Assembly (NCBI RefSeq): GCF_036391795.1
Contig: NZ_DASVZH010000186.1
Location: 1-47,398, forward strand
Direction: 5' to 3'
From: Oryzihumus sp036391795
GTDB taxonomy: Bacteria; Actinomycetota; Actinomycetes; Actinomycetales; Dermatophilaceae
Length of the DNA: 47,398 nt
Shown one piece after another: positions 46,948-47,398 of the stretch; the stretch's first letter is position 1; every line of letters starts with the position of its first letter. The position numbers were made by a program, and so were the translations under genes. Under the pieces are notes generated by a model that saw only the letters and a program-made list of their open reading frames with translations, made no database searches and was not told the DNA's origin.

Positions 46948-46963
46948 TGACAATCGATTGCCA
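46948..46963. promoter_or_regulatory. LacI-type operator upstream of uxaC
   Basis: TGACAATCGATTGCCA has a perfect central 10-base palindrome CAATCGATTG and imperfect outer pairs. The central CG with A/T-rich flanks is the usual form of LacI/GalR-family operators. It lies between the LacI-family gene (ending 46992) and the uxaC start (46917), on the same strand as both. Confidence 0.75.
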
Positions 46964-46991
46964 CGAGTTGCCATCCCTGACCGCAACCTGC

Positions 46992-47398
46992 TCAGCGACC
47001 GGGAGCCGGGCCGGTGGAGCTGCGCACGACGAGCCTGGTCGGCAGCACCACCGGGGCGGTGGCCCGGCTGCGGGCCCCCCGGGCCATGGCGATGACGTTG
47101 TGCACCGCGGTCTCCCCCAGCGCCCGGAGCGGGGCCGCGACGGTGGTCAGGCCCGGGGTGACGAGCTCGGCGGCGAAGATGTCGTCGCACCCGACGATGC
47201 TCAGGTCCTCAGGCACCCTGATCCCGGCCGCGACGGCACCACGAAGCACCCCGATCGCGAGCAGGTCGTTGTAGGCGACCACGGCTGTGCAGTCCCCCCG
47301 CGCGGTGACGGCGCCGACCGCAGCCTCGCCGGCCGCGACGGTGGGGGCACACGGCCCGACCCGCCGTGCGCGCAGCCCGAGCTCGGCGCACGCGTGCC
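46992..47398 (-). CDS. LacI-family transcriptional regulator, C-terminal part (5' truncated by window)
   Basis: The last 135 residues or so of a LacI-family repressor; the frame is open from the window end. The periplasmic-binding-protein-like effector domain shows TAVVAYNDLLAIGVLRGAVAAGIRVPEDLSIVGCDDIFAAELVTPGLTTVAAPLRALGETAVHNVI, then the standard tail LPTRLVVRSSTGPAP. The helix-turn-helix lies beyond the window. It sits upstream of uxaC on the same strand, with the palindrome at 46948-46963 in between, so it probably represses the hexuronate operon. Confidence 0.92.
   Translation of the reverse strand, partial: HACAELGLRARRVGPCAPTVAAGEAAVGAVTARGDCTAVVAYNDLLAIGVLRGAVAAGIRVPEDLSIVGCDDIFAAELVTPGLTTVAAPLRALGETAVHNVIAMARGARSRATAPVVLPTRLVVRSSTGPAPGR

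Noticed and set aside
1..47398. tRNA, rRNA, CRISPR, insertion sequences or prophage
   Set aside because: No cloverleaf, direct-repeat array, transposase or phage protein was recognised on either strand.

Overview
The window is about 47 kb of very GC-rich DNA with dense, short-gap operons, many GTG starts and many 4-base stop/start overlaps (ATGA, GTGA). Codon use and protein families (DUF4439, F420-type PPOX protein, MSMEG_0565-type proteins, CstR/CsoR, PxpABC with DUF969/DUF979) point to a chromosomal stretch of a high-GC actinobacterium. An Intrasporangiaceae-like organism is my best guess, but it is a guess from style, not a search. I see no rRNA, tRNA, CRISPR, phage or insertion sequence. 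No gap between genes is longer than 300 bases.

Layout. (1) 1-1207: end of a DUF4439 ferritin-like protein and an aminoglycoside-phosphotransferase-family kinase. (2) 1204-7052: a 5-oxoproline module, pxpABC, with a GntR/FCD regulator and a DUF969/DUF979 membrane pair plus DUF2891. Two near-identical operator candidates sit in front of pxpA and DUF969. (3) 7087-10869: a CitA/CitB-type two-component system divergent from a DctA dicarboxylate symporter. (4) 10951-13702: PPOX protein, a split cytochrome b module including a previously easy-to-miss 57-residue membrane protein, and a CopD-like membrane protein. (5) 13831-20314: a sulfane-sulfur (persulfide) detoxification regulon: rhodaneses, TauE exporter, persulfide dioxygenase-rhodanese fusion, DUF302 protein, a CstR-like repressor and an MFS transporter. 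Three identical-architecture operators (ATACCC-N4-GGGTAT) lie in the divergent promoter region. It is followed by a cupredoxin lipoprotein and its membrane neighbour.

(6) 20445-39186 is the most interesting part. It contains an XRE-cupin regulator; a GT4 glycosyltransferase, an FdrA-type acyl-CoA-synthetase-like protein and a carbamate kinase; an unknown protein, a radical SAM protein, a GNAT protein and an AIR-synthase-like protein of the MSMEG_0565-0572/Nit1C type; and then what reads as a complete bacterial coenzyme M (CoM) biosynthesis operon. That operon has phosphosulfolactate synthase (ComA/XcbB-like), an unknown protein, two aspartase/fumarase-superfamily lyases and a PLP enzyme of the D-cysteine desulfhydrase/ACC deaminase fold, followed by DUF1116 and OsmC proteins. 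A CoA-disulfide-reductase-like flavoprotein, a tiny unknown protein, a NitB/Sll0783-type protein and an amidohydrolase follow. The nitrilase that defines Nit1C and the known CoM-dependent alkene-oxide enzymes are both absent, so the locus looks like an undescribed CoM-dependent metabolic system. This is an inference from gene content.

(7) 39214-42786: APC-type permease, COG4315 lipoprotein, an XRE/MmyB-type regulator, a SnoaL-like and a DUF1330 protein. (8) 42854-47398: a hexuronate operon (uxaC, uxuB, manD: glucuronate to 2-keto-3-deoxygluconate) under a LacI-family repressor cut by the window end, with a palindromic operator upstream of uxaC.
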